NCBI GenBank assembly: GCA_050012375.1
Contig: JBEKHH010000028.1
Coordinates: 1-64,000, forward strand
DNA length: 64,000 nt
Direction of reading: 5' to 3'
From: PALSA-1353 sp050012375
GTDB lineage: Bacteria; Planctomycetota; Phycisphaerae; Tepidisphaerales; Tepidisphaeraceae
The position numbers were made by a program, and so were the translations under genes. Shown one piece after another: positions 34,244 to 44,800 of the stretch. The first letter of the stretch is position 1, and every line of letters begins with the position of its first letter. The notes under the pieces are model-generated. The model searched no databases. It saw nothing but the letters and a program-made list of their open reading frames with translations, and had not been told where the DNA came from.

Positions 34244-36204
34244 AAGCGATTGTTTTCAAAGAGCTTCGTGAAAACATTGTGTGGGCGCTGCTGATCCTGC
34301 CGGTCCTGGGCGCGCTGATGGCTTCTGTGATTTACAAGTCGCCAAACGAAACGCTGCTGGTGGGGGATATGTTCCATCTGGTGACGGCGATGGGCTTCCC
34401 GGCCGCGGGATTCGTGTTCGGGTTGACGCAAGTGCTCGTGGATCGCCGGCGGGGGCGATGGGATTTCGTGACGCATCGGCCGATTTCGCGGACACGGATT
34501 TTTTTCGCCAAGGTAATCGCCGGGGTCGCGTTGTACGCTCTGACCTGTGGTATTCCTCTCGCCGCTGCCATCGGGTGGATAGCGAGCCCGGGAAACGTGG
34601 CGGCGCCATTCGACTGGCACATGATCCTCCCGCGGCTGGCCGATCTCTTCAGCGGTCTCGTATGGTACGTCGGTGGACTGCTCGTCGCCGGGCGACAAGC
34701 GCGGTGGATCGGAAGCCGGCTCATGCCGGCCGGCTTGGCGTTTTTTGCGTCGATCGCTGCGGTTGGATTCGCGATGAATCTGTGGGAGGCGATGGCCATT
34801 TTTGCGGGGGCGATCGTCATCCTTCTACCGGCGGCGTGGGGAGCATTCATTTTCGGCGGGGAATACGAACCGCAACCGCTTGCCGTTCGCCTGACGCAGG
34901 GAATAGCCGTCGGCCTCGGCGTGGTGATCGCGCTCACCTTTGGAGTCGCACTATTGGGCAGGATGCTGGATGCCACCCTGGGTCGCGGAGGAAGCACCTA
35001 TTATTTCGGCGATTATGAAGTCGATACGAACGGACGGGTCGCCTACAGCCACTTTGCCCGGAACGGCGAGCAGGTGCTGACGGATTTGCAGGGACACCGG
35101 CTTTCGGAAGCCGAAGTCCTGAATTTCTTGAATTGGCGAGGTTACACGGCATATCTCAGGCTGGACGGATACGGAGGGGCCTCTTCGATGACTCCGGCGG
35201 GACTTCAATCCCAAGAGCGTTATCGTCTGGATCTGGGGCAAGGCTGGGCCGGAGTTGGGCATCAGATCAACTGGTCTTATCTCGTGAATCGACGGACGAT
35301 TGAGGGATTTGATACCCGCACGCGACGGTATATCGGGGGCACCGGGCCGGATGGCTTTGTGCCGGCGCCGGCGCTGCCGCTAGCGTTTCCCGAGCCGCTC
35401 GAACGCAAGGACTGGTCGACAAGCATCGTGTGGGGCCGGACCACGGCTTATGAACTCGACCTAAACGATCGCAAGATTGCCAGGTTATTTGTCGGCACGG
35501 CCCAGGATCCCATTCTGGATGCCGAGAAAATGTATTTTTCTAACTCACTTCGGTTTGATCTGGTCGCGACGCGGTCTACCGTGCATGTCTTCACAAGCGG
35601 ACGGGAATTGTTCGTTGTGCCGCTGGAGCGCGGGTATCCGCAGTATCAGTCGCTCTATGTCGGCCGGCCCGGCCCGGGACGCGTCATCTTCCACTATACC
35701 GGTGCGTACTGGCCGGGTCCGCGAGAGTATGATTTGATCGTGGAAACGGACGAGCATGGGAATATTCTGGAGCGCATGGAACTTCCTTTGCCGCGGACCG
35801 AGATCGAAAAACAGGCTTGGTGGGTGAGTGCGCTGCACATTGTTGGTGATCCACCTGCGTATGGATGGATGAAGCTCATCGCACTTCAAACAGCGAAAGG
35901 ACCGCGCCGGACTAGAGCTTTGGCTGAGTGGATCGGCATCGGATTCGTGTGCGCGATCGTGGCAATCCCGCTGCTTCGCCCCCGCCATCAAACGCGCGGG
36001 ACGAAGATCGTTTGGATGCTGATTGCATCGCTGATGGGGATTTCGGGCGTGCTGCTTCTGCTGTCATTGCGGCAGCGCGTCGCGACGGTTCGCTGCCCAT
36101 CCTGCGGCAAACAGCGGCTCGTGACACGCCAGACCTGCGAGCATTGCCAGGCCCCGTTCGCCGAGCCGGCCAGGCAGGGAATCGAGATTTTCGAGTTGGT
36201 GTAG
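34240..36204 (+). CDS. ABC-2-type permease with large extracytoplasmic domain and zinc-ribbon tail
   Basis: 654 residues. Six or so N-terminal helices (about 15-250) form an ABC-2 permease unit. A soluble, strand-rich domain follows (about 255-560) that looks like a propeller or sugar/peptide-binding domain, then two more helices (about 570-615) and a C-terminal CPSCGKQR...CEHC zinc ribbon (about 625-645). I know of no standard permease with this order. Together with the YtrA regulator and ATPase it forms a three-gene operon; by analogy it may respond to envelope stress or antibiotics. Confidence 0.75.
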   Translation: MKAIVFKELRENIVWALLILPVLGALMASVIYKSPNETLLVGDMFHLVTAMGFPAAGFVFGLTQVLVDRRRGRWDFVTHRPISRTRIFFAKVIAGVALYALTCGIPLAAAIGWIASPGNVAAPFDWHMILPRLADLFSGLVWYVGGLLVAGRQARWIGSRLMPAGLAFFASIAAVGFAMNLWEAMAIFAGAIVILLPAAWGAFIFGGEYEPQPLAVRLTQGIAVGLGVVIALTFGVALLGRMLDATLGRGGSTYYFGDYEVDTNGRVAYSHFARNGEQVLTDLQGHRLSEAEVLNFLNWRGYTAYLRLDGYGGASSMTPAGLQSQERYRLDLGQGWAGVGHQINWSYLVNRRTIEGFDTRTRRYIGGTGPDGFVPAPALPLAFPEPLERKDWSTSIVWGRTTAYELDLNDRKIARLFVGTAQDPILDAEKMYFSNSLRFDLVATRSTVHVFTSGRELFVVPLERGYPQYQSLYVGRPGPGRVIFHYTGAYWPGPREYDLIVETDEHGNILERMELPLPRTEIEKQAWWVSALHIVGDPPAYGWMKLIALQTAKGPRRTRALAEWIGIGFVCAIVAIPLLRPRHQTRGTKIVWMLIASLMGISGVLLLLSLRQRVATVRCPSCGKQRLVTRQTCEHCQAPFAEPARQGIEIFELV

Positions 36205-36237
36205 ACGCCGCCGCGCCCGCTCGTACGATTGAGGCTC

Positions 36238-38088
36238 ATGTGTGGCATCGCCGGCGTGGTGGCGTGGGACGAGCGATATCGCGTGCAGCGCGAGATCGTC
36301 GCGAGCATGGGCGAAGCGATCGCTCATCGGGGTCCGGATGGACGCGACATTTGGATGGACGGGCAATGCGGCCTGGCGTTCGCCCGCCTGGCGATCCTGG
36401 ACCTCGATCCGCGGGCCATGCAGCCGATGACCGACGGCAAGCGCTGGCTCGTCTTCAACGGGGAAATCTACAATTTCCGTGAGTTGCGGGCGGAACTGGA
36501 CAAGCTGTCATCTGGATATCAGTGGAAAACCACCGGCGACAGCGAAGTGATTCTCCGCGCGTTCGACCACTGGGGAGAGGCCTGCGTCGAAAAATTGAGC
36601 GGCATGTTCGCCCTGGCGATTTGGGAGCCGCACACCGGCTCGATCTTCCTGGCCCGCGATCGAATGGGACAAAAACCGCTGTATCTCGCCGTCCAGACCG
36701 GCCGCGGGCTGGCGTTCGCCAGCGAACTCTCCGCCCTGCGGGCCGTGCCGTGGATCAACTGGGAGATCGATTCGGCCTCCGTGGACGAATATCTGCTCGC
36801 GGGATACATCGCGGCGCCGGCCACCATTTATCGCGACGTGGCCAAATTATCACCAGGGCATTGGATGCGTTGCGGAGCCGATGGATCGATCGTCTTGCGG
36901 CGCTATTTCGATCCCAACGATTCCGCGGGCGGCGCATCCGCAACCGCCGCCGATGTGAAGGTGGCCGTGCTGCGCGCGGTGCGGCGGCAACTGGTCTCGG
37001 ACGTGCCGCTCGGATGTTTCCTTTCCGGCGGCATCGACAGCAGCGTCATCGCCGCGGCCATGAAAGCCGCCGCCGGCGATCAGCCGGTCCTCACCTTCTC
37101 CATCGGGTTTGATGATCCGCGCTACGACGAAACGAAATATGCCGCCCAGGTCGCCAGGCATCTGGCTACCGAGCACAGGACATTTACGGTCCGCGTCGAG
37201 GCGGCCGAGGATTTGCCGAAGCTGGCCAGAGTTTTCGGCGAACCGTTCGGGGATTCCTCGGCCTTGCCGACGCATTACCTCTCGCGCCAAACGCGCCGGC
37301 ACGTGAAGGTGGCGCTCAGCGGCGACGGTGGCGATGAATTATTCGGAGGATATGACCGCTATCGCGCGATACGGCTGGGCGGCGGGGGAGGCGCGATCCC
37401 AGGCGTCCTGGGCAGGATGGCCGAGGCGATCCCAAGCACGCATCCCAAATCCTCCATTGCCCGGGCCAGACGGTTCCTGACGGCGATGCGCTTGCCGCCC
37501 GCCCAGCGCTACGCCGCCTATGTCGCCCTGTTCGATCCCGATCTGCTCGGCGCGCTCCATCCCGACCAATCACCCCGCCGGCGAAATGTGGTCGCCGAAA
37601 CATTTGAGCGGCTCAGCCACAACCGCGACCGGGTTCAGACCGCCCTGGCGACCGATCGCGAAACCTATTTGCCCGGCGATTTGCTCACCAAGCTGGATCG
37701 CGCTTCCATGCTTCACGCCCTGGAGGTCCGATCCCCTTTCATGGATCACGAGTTGGTGCGCATGGCCGCGGGCTTTTCGACCGCCCAGCTGCTCAAGGGA
37801 GGACCCAAGCGAATGCTTCGCGAGGCCTTTGCCGCCGATTTGCCCGATTTCGTGTTCCGGCGAAAGAAGATGGGGTTTGCCCTGCCCATCGGCCAGTGGC
37901 TGCGCGAGTCCCTGCGGCCGATGATGGAGAATTTGCTGGGCGCCGGCGATTCCTTCGCGTCGGGGCATTTCCAAACCAAGGTGTGGCGGGAAATGATCGA
38001 TAAACATTGTGGCGGTAAATTCGATCATTCACAGCGGCTTTACGCCTTGGTGATGCTGGAATTATGGTGGCGCGACCAAAGAACATGA
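36238..38088 (+). CDS. asnB: glutamine-hydrolysing asparagine synthase
   Basis: 616 residues from the ATG at 36238, chosen because it places the nucleophile Cys at position 2 (MCGIAGVVAWD); an ATG 9 nt upstream would not. Class II glutaminase domain (1-~210, with RGPDGRD and FNGEIYNFREL), then the synthetase domain with the ATP loop CFLSGGIDSSVIAAAM and LSGDGGDELFGGYDRY. Makes asparagine, or amidates another substrate: AsnB paralogs near glycosyltransferases often act on glycans. No pathway partner is adjacent. Confidence 0.92.
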   Translation: MCGIAGVVAWDERYRVQREIVASMGEAIAHRGPDGRDIWMDGQCGLAFARLAILDLDPRAMQPMTDGKRWLVFNGEIYNFRELRAELDKLSSGYQWKTTGDSEVILRAFDHWGEACVEKLSGMFALAIWEPHTGSIFLARDRMGQKPLYLAVQTGRGLAFASELSALRAVPWINWEIDSASVDEYLLAGYIAAPATIYRDVAKLSPGHWMRCGADGSIVLRRYFDPNDSAGGASATAADVKVAVLRAVRRQLVSDVPLGCFLSGGIDSSVIAAAMKAAAGDQPVLTFSIGFDDPRYDETKYAAQVARHLATEHRTFTVRVEAAEDLPKLARVFGEPFGDSSALPTHYLSRQTRRHVKVALSGDGGDELFGGYDRYRAIRLGGGGGAIPGVLGRMAEAIPSTHPKSSIARARRFLTAMRLPPAQRYAAYVALFDPDLLGALHPDQSPRRRNVVAETFERLSHNRDRVQTALATDRETYLPGDLLTKLDRASMLHALEVRSPFMDHELVRMAAGFSTAQLLKGGPKRMLREAFAADLPDFVFRRKKMGFALPIGQWLRESLRPMMENLLGAGDSFASGHFQTKVWREMIDKHCGGKFDHSQRLYALVMLELWWRDQRT

Positions 38089-38173
38089 ATCGTTTAAAAC
38101 GCGGATATCGGCCATGCCGGGCCGCTCTCCGCTTATGGGTCGGAAAACCGAGTCGCAAGCGGCAAATTTTCTT

Positions 38174-38202
38174 TTGGGACAGAGGCCAAAGGATGATATA
38201 GT
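38174..38202 (+). promoter_or_regulatory. sigma-70-type promoter for rpoN
   Basis: TTGGGA (38174-38179), a 17-nt spacer, then TATAGT (38197-38202). It is 60 nt upstream of the rpoN start. Confidence 0.6.
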
Positions 38203-38221
38203 GTGAAGGCAGCAAATCTCG

Positions 38222-38236
38222 TGCCCATTGTGGGCA
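38222..38236 (+). promoter_or_regulatory. TGCCCA-TTG-TGGGCA hairpin in the rpoN leader
   Basis: Exact 6-bp inverted repeat with a 3-nt loop, about 15 nt after the expected transcription start and 25 nt before the rpoN ATG. May be an operator or an RNA hairpin. Confidence 0.4.
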
Positions 38237-38261
38237 TTATGTCGGTAAGCATTTTCGCAAT

Positions 38262-39806
38262 ATGCAGTTAACACAATCAACATCGATGCGAACGGAGATG
38301 CGGCAGCTTTTGACGCCCCGCATGATCCAGAGCATGGAGATCCTTCAGCTTCCGCTGATGGCATTGGAAGAGCGCATCGAGGAGGAACTTCAGAACAACC
38401 CCGTGCTGGAGATGCGCGAGTCCGATGCCGAGCCGGGCGCCGAGCCGGGGGCGGAGCCGGGTGAGAACGCCCCGATAGACGGCGAGCGGCAAGGCCGGAG
38501 CGAGGATGACTCCGAGGGCGAACGCGCCCTGGTCGTGAAGGAGAATTCCGATCAATCCGAGGACTTCGACCGCCTTGAAAAGATCAGCGAATATCTCGAG
38601 AGCGAAGAGTTCAGCCCCGAAGGCAATCGTTTCCGCCAGGCCTCGTCCTACGACGGGGACCGCGACAAGAAGCTCGATGCGATGAACAACACCGCCGCGC
38701 GCAGCGGAACCCTTGCCGAGTATCTCCTGGGCCAGTGGACTTTCATCGAATGCTCCCCGCAGGTGCGTAAGGCCGGCGAGATCCTTATCAACTACATCGA
38801 TGCCGAGGGGTATTTCCGGCCCAAGTTTGAGGACGTTCAGAAGGAATCCAAAGCGCCGGTGGCGACCGCGGAATTGCAGGAAGCGCTGAAATTGGTTCAG
38901 ACGCTGCTGCCGCCTGGCGTCGGGGCGACGACCCTTCAGGAATGCCTCTTGCTTCAGCTTGACGCGCTGGAAGAGGACGAAGAACTGTCCGAAGGCCACG
39001 ATTTTCCGCTGGAGCGGGCTTTGATCACCGAGCATCTGAAAGACCTGGAGATGAATCGCTATCCGCAGATCAGCCGCAAGATCGGCCGGCCGATCGACGA
39101 GATTCAGCGGGCCGTCAAGCGCTTGTCGCGATTGAATCCCTATCCTGGCAAACAGATCGGCGGCAGCGACGCCCCGCCGATCACGCCCGATGCCATCATC
39201 TATTACGATGAGGACCAGGACACGTACGAGATCGAGATGACCAACGATCCGGCCCCGAACCTGTACATCAGCGGGATGTACCGCAAGATGATCAAGGACC
39301 GGACCCAGGACAAGAAAACCCGCGAATTCCTTTCCAATAACGTGCGAAACGCCCGCTGGCTCATCGAAAGCATCGAGCAGCGCCGCAGCACCATCATGCG
39401 AGTGATCCGCAAGGTCGTGGACGCCCAGCGGGAGTTTTTCGACAAAGGCGCGGAATACTTAAAACCCCTGCCGATGATTCACGTGGCCGATCAATTGGGG
39501 ATTCACGTCGCCACCGTCTCGCGCGCGGTCTCTGAAAAATGGATTCAAACCCCCCGCGGCGTGTTTCCATTGCGCCGCTTTTTCTCCGGCGGCACAACCA
39601 GTTCCGAGGGCGAAGACATGAGCTGGGACGCGGTGAAGGAAAAGCTCAAGGCGATCATCGGCAACGAGGATCCGAAGAATCCGCTGAACGACGAGGAGAT
39701 TGTGGAAAGGCTGAAAGCGCAGGGGATCGACCTGGCCCGCCGAACGGTGGCGAAGTACCGGAAAATCCTGAGCATCCCAACGGCGCGGCAGAGGAAGACC
39801 TTCTGA
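38262..39806 (+). CDS. rpoN: RNA polymerase sigma-54 factor
   Basis: 514 residues. Region I is Gln/Leu-rich (MIQSMEILQLPLMALEERIE). An acidic region II contains three tandem AEPG units from a 12-nt repeat (38427-38462). The core-binding and helix-turn-helix regions follow (HVADQLGIHVATVSRAVSEK), and the RpoN box is ARRTVAKYRK, which reads the -24 element. Full length and intact. Enhancer-binding activators are not in the window. Confidence 0.96.
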   Translation: MQLTQSTSMRTEMRQLLTPRMIQSMEILQLPLMALEERIEEELQNNPVLEMRESDAEPGAEPGAEPGENAPIDGERQGRSEDDSEGERALVVKENSDQSEDFDRLEKISEYLESEEFSPEGNRFRQASSYDGDRDKKLDAMNNTAARSGTLAEYLLGQWTFIECSPQVRKAGEILINYIDAEGYFRPKFEDVQKESKAPVATAELQEALKLVQTLLPPGVGATTLQECLLLQLDALEEDEELSEGHDFPLERALITEHLKDLEMNRYPQISRKIGRPIDEIQRAVKRLSRLNPYPGKQIGGSDAPPITPDAIIYYDEDQDTYEIEMTNDPAPNLYISGMYRKMIKDRTQDKKTREFLSNNVRNARWLIESIEQRRSTIMRVIRKVVDAQREFFDKGAEYLKPLPMIHVADQLGIHVATVSRAVSEKWIQTPRGVFPLRRFFSGGTTSSEGEDMSWDAVKEKLKAIIGNEDPKNPLNDEEIVERLKAQGIDLARRTVAKYRKILSIPTARQRKTF

Positions 39807-39908
39807 GACTGACTTTGGAAATGCACTTCGCTGACGAGAAATTTTGCGGTTCGTGCAGCTTTCTATTAAATTAAGCGGGTTGCCCTTCCATCGAAATGGA
39901 GAAGCCCG

Positions 39909-40811
39909 ATGGCGACGGAGATGCTTTTTTCGCAAACCCGAGGATGCATCCTATCACGAGGCATCAGCAAACTTGGAAATGATTTTGGCCAGCTTTTTTT
40001 CCCGGGATCAACCGATTCGATTTTGATTGCTGGTGATAGTGTCAAGGTTCTCGCGCGTCTCCCGAACAAGGTTTTCCAGACCTGCGTGACGTCGCCTCCC
40101 TATTGGTCGCTTCGCGATTACAACATCGAGGGTCAAATTGGCTTAGAGAGATCGCTTGATTCTTACTTGAAAAAGCTGGTCGAGGTTTTTGACCAGGTGA
40201 AGCGAGTCTTGCGCGATGATGGGACCCTTTGGCTTAACATCGGAGATTCCTACACGTCGGGCGGTCGGACTTGGCGCGCCCCCGACCGAAAAAATCCTGT
40301 CCGAGCGATGGAGGAGCGCCCGCCGACCCCTCAAGGTCTCAAAGCGAAGGATTTGATTGGAGTTCCCTGGCGGCTGGCATTTGCGCTGCAAACGGCCGGT
40401 TGGTATTTGCGCGCCGATATTGTTTGGAACAAGCCCAACTGTCAGCCGGAGAGCGTAAAGGACCGTCCGACGCGGAGCCATGAATACCTGTTCCTGTTCA
40501 GTAAGTCGGAACATTACCGATACGACCATCGAGCGGTACGTGGACCCAATAACCGCAACACAAGGACGGTGTGGGATATCAATACGTTTGCGATTCGCGC
40601 GGCGCACTTCGCGACCTTTCCGCCGGCATTGGTTAAGCCGTGCATCGGCCTTTCAACCCGACCCGGGGACTTGGTTTTGGATCCGTTCATTGGCTCGGGG
40701 ACGACCGGGGTCGTCGCCTACGATCTCGGGCGTCGGTTCGTCGGAATTGAATTGAATCCCGAATATATCCATATCGCGGAGAGGCGGTTGAATGGCGCGG
40801 TCCTCCGATAA
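39909..40811 (+). CDS. type II DNA methyltransferase, N4-cytosine, XcyI/Cfr9I-like
   Basis: 300 residues. The catalytic TSPPYW (61-66) is the m4C signature and precedes the SAM motif DPFIGSGTTG (about 258), the beta-class order. Length matches M.XcyI/M.Cfr9I (about 300), which protect CCCGGG. GGAG precedes the ATG. The partner endonuclease overlaps by 20 nt. Several stretches are visibly more AT-rich than rpoN next door (for example about 43% GC in 40141-40200), pointing to transfer. Confidence 0.88.
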   Translation: MATEMLFSQTRGCILSRGISKLGNDFGQLFFPGSTDSILIAGDSVKVLARLPNKVFQTCVTSPPYWSLRDYNIEGQIGLERSLDSYLKKLVEVFDQVKRVLRDDGTLWLNIGDSYTSGGRTWRAPDRKNPVRAMEERPPTPQGLKAKDLIGVPWRLAFALQTAGWYLRADIVWNKPNCQPESVKDRPTRSHEYLFLFSKSEHYRYDHRAVRGPNNRNTRTVWDINTFAIRAAHFATFPPALVKPCIGLSTRPGDLVLDPFIGSGTTGVVAYDLGRRFVGIELNPEYIHIAERRLNGAVLR

Positions 40812-41808
40812 AGTCGCTGTCATTCGATGCCCGAGTATCCATCGACAGATCGCGTTTCAGCAACTTCTCGCCGCCGCCAGGAAAACCTGGCTTCACGAGG
40901 CTCTTTCCGAAGCGCTGTCGGCCGCCGATCCTGCGGAAGTTAAGCAACAGTTGATCTTGTACGCACCGGAAGATGCTCAGAGATTGCTCGCCGCGGCGCG
41001 CATCCGAGACGAGCACGTCTTTCCGGTCCCAATCATTTTAGAGACGAAGCCAACTTTGGTTGGATACTATCGATTGCTCGCGGGCATTCCTCAAAAGAGC
41101 TTCTATGCCGGCGGTACGGGTATGGCACGCTTTAAATCAATGGAGACTTCCGGAATCCTGCGTGAAAATCAGCGCGACCTTTTGCCCACCTTCTGCCGCG
41201 AACTGGGACGAGCCCTTGGCGAGATCATTAAGCAGATTTCCCCCGCGATCAAACAGCAAGACGTCGATCAACTGCCGATACTCACCTTGGGCGCGCAGTT
41301 TCAAGGGGCCAATAATGTCCTCATCGGGCAACAGGCGACCAGGGGTGTCTTTCTTGTCATCGGAAAGCTCACAAGACACGCGATTGTTGAAAGGACAAAT
41401 ACGAAGATTGTTCTGCAAAATTCCTCGGGCAATACGGTCGTTATCTCGCTGGCCCATGATCCCGACGTTCGCGTGCAACTTAAGCAAGGCGAATCATTAC
41501 GGAATAAGCTCGCCATCGAGATCAAGGGTGGGACAGATCGCAGCAACGCCCATAACCGGGCGGGGGAAGCCGAAAAGTCGCATCAAAAAGCGCGCTCGCA
41601 GGATTTTCGCGAATGCTGGACCCTCATTGCAATGAAGGGATTGAAGAAGTCGAGGTTGAAAGAAGAATCTCCATCCACCGATCAGTGGTTCGATGTCGCA
41701 CAGGTACTTTCGGGCGAAGGAGAAGATTGGGAGGAGTTCAGAGCGCGCTTGGCAGACGCTGTTGGAATCCCAATCATGCATAATCGGCGACGCGGTGGGC
41801 GCAAATAA
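40792..41808 (+). CDS. XcyI-family restriction endonuclease
   Basis: 338 residues, near the ~333 of R.XcyI and R.Cfr9I. The core matches the family as I remember it: LAIEIKGGTDRSNAHNRAGE continuing to AEKSHQKA, with the PD-(D/E)xK Glu243-Ile-Lys245 and an ECWTLI strand after it. Predicted to cut C^CCGGG with the adjacent m4C methylase protecting the host; the specificity is inference from family and neighbour. Converges on the gene at 41850 with a 41-nt gap. Confidence 0.85.
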   Translation: MARSSDKVAVIRCPSIHRQIAFQQLLAAARKTWLHEALSEALSAADPAEVKQQLILYAPEDAQRLLAAARIRDEHVFPVPIILETKPTLVGYYRLLAGIPQKSFYAGGTGMARFKSMETSGILRENQRDLLPTFCRELGRALGEIIKQISPAIKQQDVDQLPILTLGAQFQGANNVLIGQQATRGVFLVIGKLTRHAIVERTNTKIVLQNSSGNTVVISLAHDPDVRVQLKQGESLRNKLAIEIKGGTDRSNAHNRAGEAEKSHQKARSQDFRECWTLIAMKGLKKSRLKEESPSTDQWFDVAQVLSGEGEDWEEFRARLADAVGIPIMHNRRRGGRK

Positions 41809-41849
41809 TTGCACTCTTCAGTTTTTCGACTGCGGCGCTAACAGGCCCC

Positions 41850-44800
41850 TTATACCGACGCTGGAACACGCGGAATGGCGCTCGCCGGTGGATCCGTCAC
41901 TCTCTGCGGCACTGGATGCAACTCCGATTCAACCGCCGCTCTCGCCGCGTCCATCTTCGGATACCTCACCTCGCGATAGCCGCTCACCTGCTCCGGGCAG
42001 CGGAGAATACGCACGGCCTTTTCGTATGCCTCGTCCGTGTTCAGGCTCACGCGATCCAGCAAATCGATGTACCACTCGCGGAACGCGACCTCGCGCTTGT
42101 GCCAGCCGGGCAGTTTTCGCCACCATTTCATGTGACGAACCAACGCCAATTGCCAATCGGTCGTGGTCAGCCGCAGACGGATGCGCCAAGGCCCGATGTT
42201 GAATTCGGGGCTGGTGTGATGGCGATACTTCAGCCGGTCGCCGTTGAGCGCGTCCACGTTGTACTTGGCGATGTCGCGCTGCTTTTTCTCATAGCGCGTC
42301 AGCAGGTACGAAACGTACGGCTCATCTTTAATGAGCGAGACTTTCGCCAGGTTCCAGATCACCGCCTGCGTCGCCGCGAAGCGGGCCTCGCCGCGGTCGC
42401 GGCGATAGATGCGCCGCACCGCCTCGACGTATCGCCTGGCAAACGCCACGTCCTGATATTGCATCAGATCGTAGATTCGCAGGGCCAGATCGTATTTTGC
42501 GGTTTCCGGCAGATCGGGCATTTGTTGCATCGCCGAGTTTACGAGCTGCTCGAATTGCTCGGACAGCACGTGCCCGCGATAGCGCGTCTTGCGAAGGATG
42601 CGGACTTTGTTGGTCAGCAGTTGGCCCCAGGTCTGGGGTTCAGGTTTGCGAGGCAAAGCCCGCGGCTCGAGGGCCAGCTTGCGACCGATGTTGAACGCCT
42701 TGAGGTTCCGGCGATGCTCGCGGCGAATGGTGTCCTTGATCGCCCAGGCGATGCTTCGGGGTGATACCGGAATCAGCCCCAACTGATACGCCACGCCCAG
42801 CATCATGATGTTCACAAACTGCTTGCTGCCCAGCCGCCGCTCGCATATTTCCGCGAGGTTCGACGCGAAGCTGTGCTGCAAATCGCATTGCTCGAAGATC
42901 TGTTCGCGAAGCTGGTCGGGATCGAAATCATCCTTGCCCAGGAGGGTGTAAACCGTGGACTGCTTATGCGTATTCAGCACGGCCGTCGTGTGCTCGGGCG
43001 AGGCGACGCGGAACTGTTCCCGCGGATCGATCGCCCGCGACGCTTCGAGAATATCGATGCCCAGCAGCAGATCGGCTTTGCCGTATGGAATGGAACCGGT
43101 GATGGGGAAAGGAGAGGCACGGAGGCGCGAAGGCACGGAGGCGCCAAGGGAGGAATCGGTTGCCTCCAAAGATTGTCTCGGGTCTTCCCCTTCGTGCCTT
43201 CGTGCCTCCGTGCCTTCGTGCCTCGCATTCACAAACGTAATTTGCGCAAACACGCCCCCATTACGAATCGCCAGCCCCTTCTTGTCCTGAAAAATGACGT
43301 GATACCCTTCCTTGTGTCCGGCTCGCACGAGGATGGCTCCGACCACGCCGATGCCCATTCCGCCCACGCCGCTCATGTGCACGCGCCACACGCTGCCGGC
43401 CGCGCTCAGATCATGCACGCGCCCGGCGTCGGGGAGCTTGGCCAGCTCCAGATTCGGCAGAATATATCGCCGGCGCTTTTTGCGGAGGACCGTCACCTGT
43501 TCGAAGCTCGGGCACGGCTTGACCGAATCGGCGATCTCGTTGCTCGTCCGCACGCGCTCGCACGCCCCGTCGTTCACGCACCACGTCAGGTCCGTGTCGA
43601 TCTTCTTGCCATAGTCCGTGTCGATGCTCGTCAGCCCGGGGCAGGCCGTCGCCTTCGTGCATTCCAGGCAATTCTCGCACGCCTCCGGGGTGATGTTCAT
43701 GTGCGTCTTGCTTGGCAAATAGCCGTGCTTTTTGATCGTCTTGCGCTCTTCCTTGAATTGCCGGCGGTGATAGGTGATGCCGCATTCCTTGTCCGCGATC
43801 ACCACCTTCACCCCGTCCCCCAGAATCGCATGCTCCAGCGCCGCCTTGTACGCCGATCGATCCGCCGGCGAGAGTTTCACAACCGTCAGCGGGCTCGTGC
43901 CGGCCATCCCGCGCAGGACCTCCTCGATGTCCTGCATGTACGAGCGGTTGCCCACCACGTCGAGTTCCGTGCCGGCATGTTCCTGATGCCCCGTCATCGC
44001 CGTCGTCTTGTTTTCCAGGATGATGTACGTGATGTCCTGATTGGCCTTGATGGAATTGCTGATGGCGATCTGGCCCGAATGGAAAAACGTTCCATCGCCC
44101 ATGAAGACAATCTGCTTGTTGGTGATGAACGGATCGATCCCGGAGCCCGTTCCCCCGCCCAGGCCCATGCCGCTGTAGTTGTGCATGAGCTGTTCGGTCG
44201 GCGCGAACATCAGCATGGTGTAGCAGCCCGTGTCCCCGTGCGCCACCAGGTCCACCGGGCCCATCTGATGGTGCTTGGCCATGTATCTCGGATCGGCCAG
44301 GTTTTGGCGCAGCTCCAGCAGCGTCGAAGAGCTGTCGCGGTGCGGACAACCGGGGCAGAACGTCGGCGTGCGCGATACCACGTTCTTATTGAAGACTTCC
44401 AGATGCGGCTTGCTCGCGCGGCGAAGCCGATTCATTTCCTCCGTCAACCGCCCGTTGCGGTGATGCGGATCGATCTGCGCCGTCCCTTGGATCAGTGGAA
44501 TAATCTTCTGCGCCAGCACCGAAAAATTCAGCCCGCGCGTTTCGGGAATGCCTTCCACCCCCTTGGGGAATACTTTTCCATACAGCCGGCCGCAAATTTC
44601 CGACGCCTCCTGCTGCCCCAAGGCGTGGAACAGCCCGTCACGGATGTTCCTCTCCAGAAAGCTTCGCCGCTCTTCGATGACGATCATGTTCCCGCACAGC
44701 GCGGAGAATTCCTTGACCAGCCCCACGTCAACGGGATAACTCATCCCCATTTGCAGCACCGGGAACACCCCCGAGAGGCCCAGATCGAACAGCAAATGCT

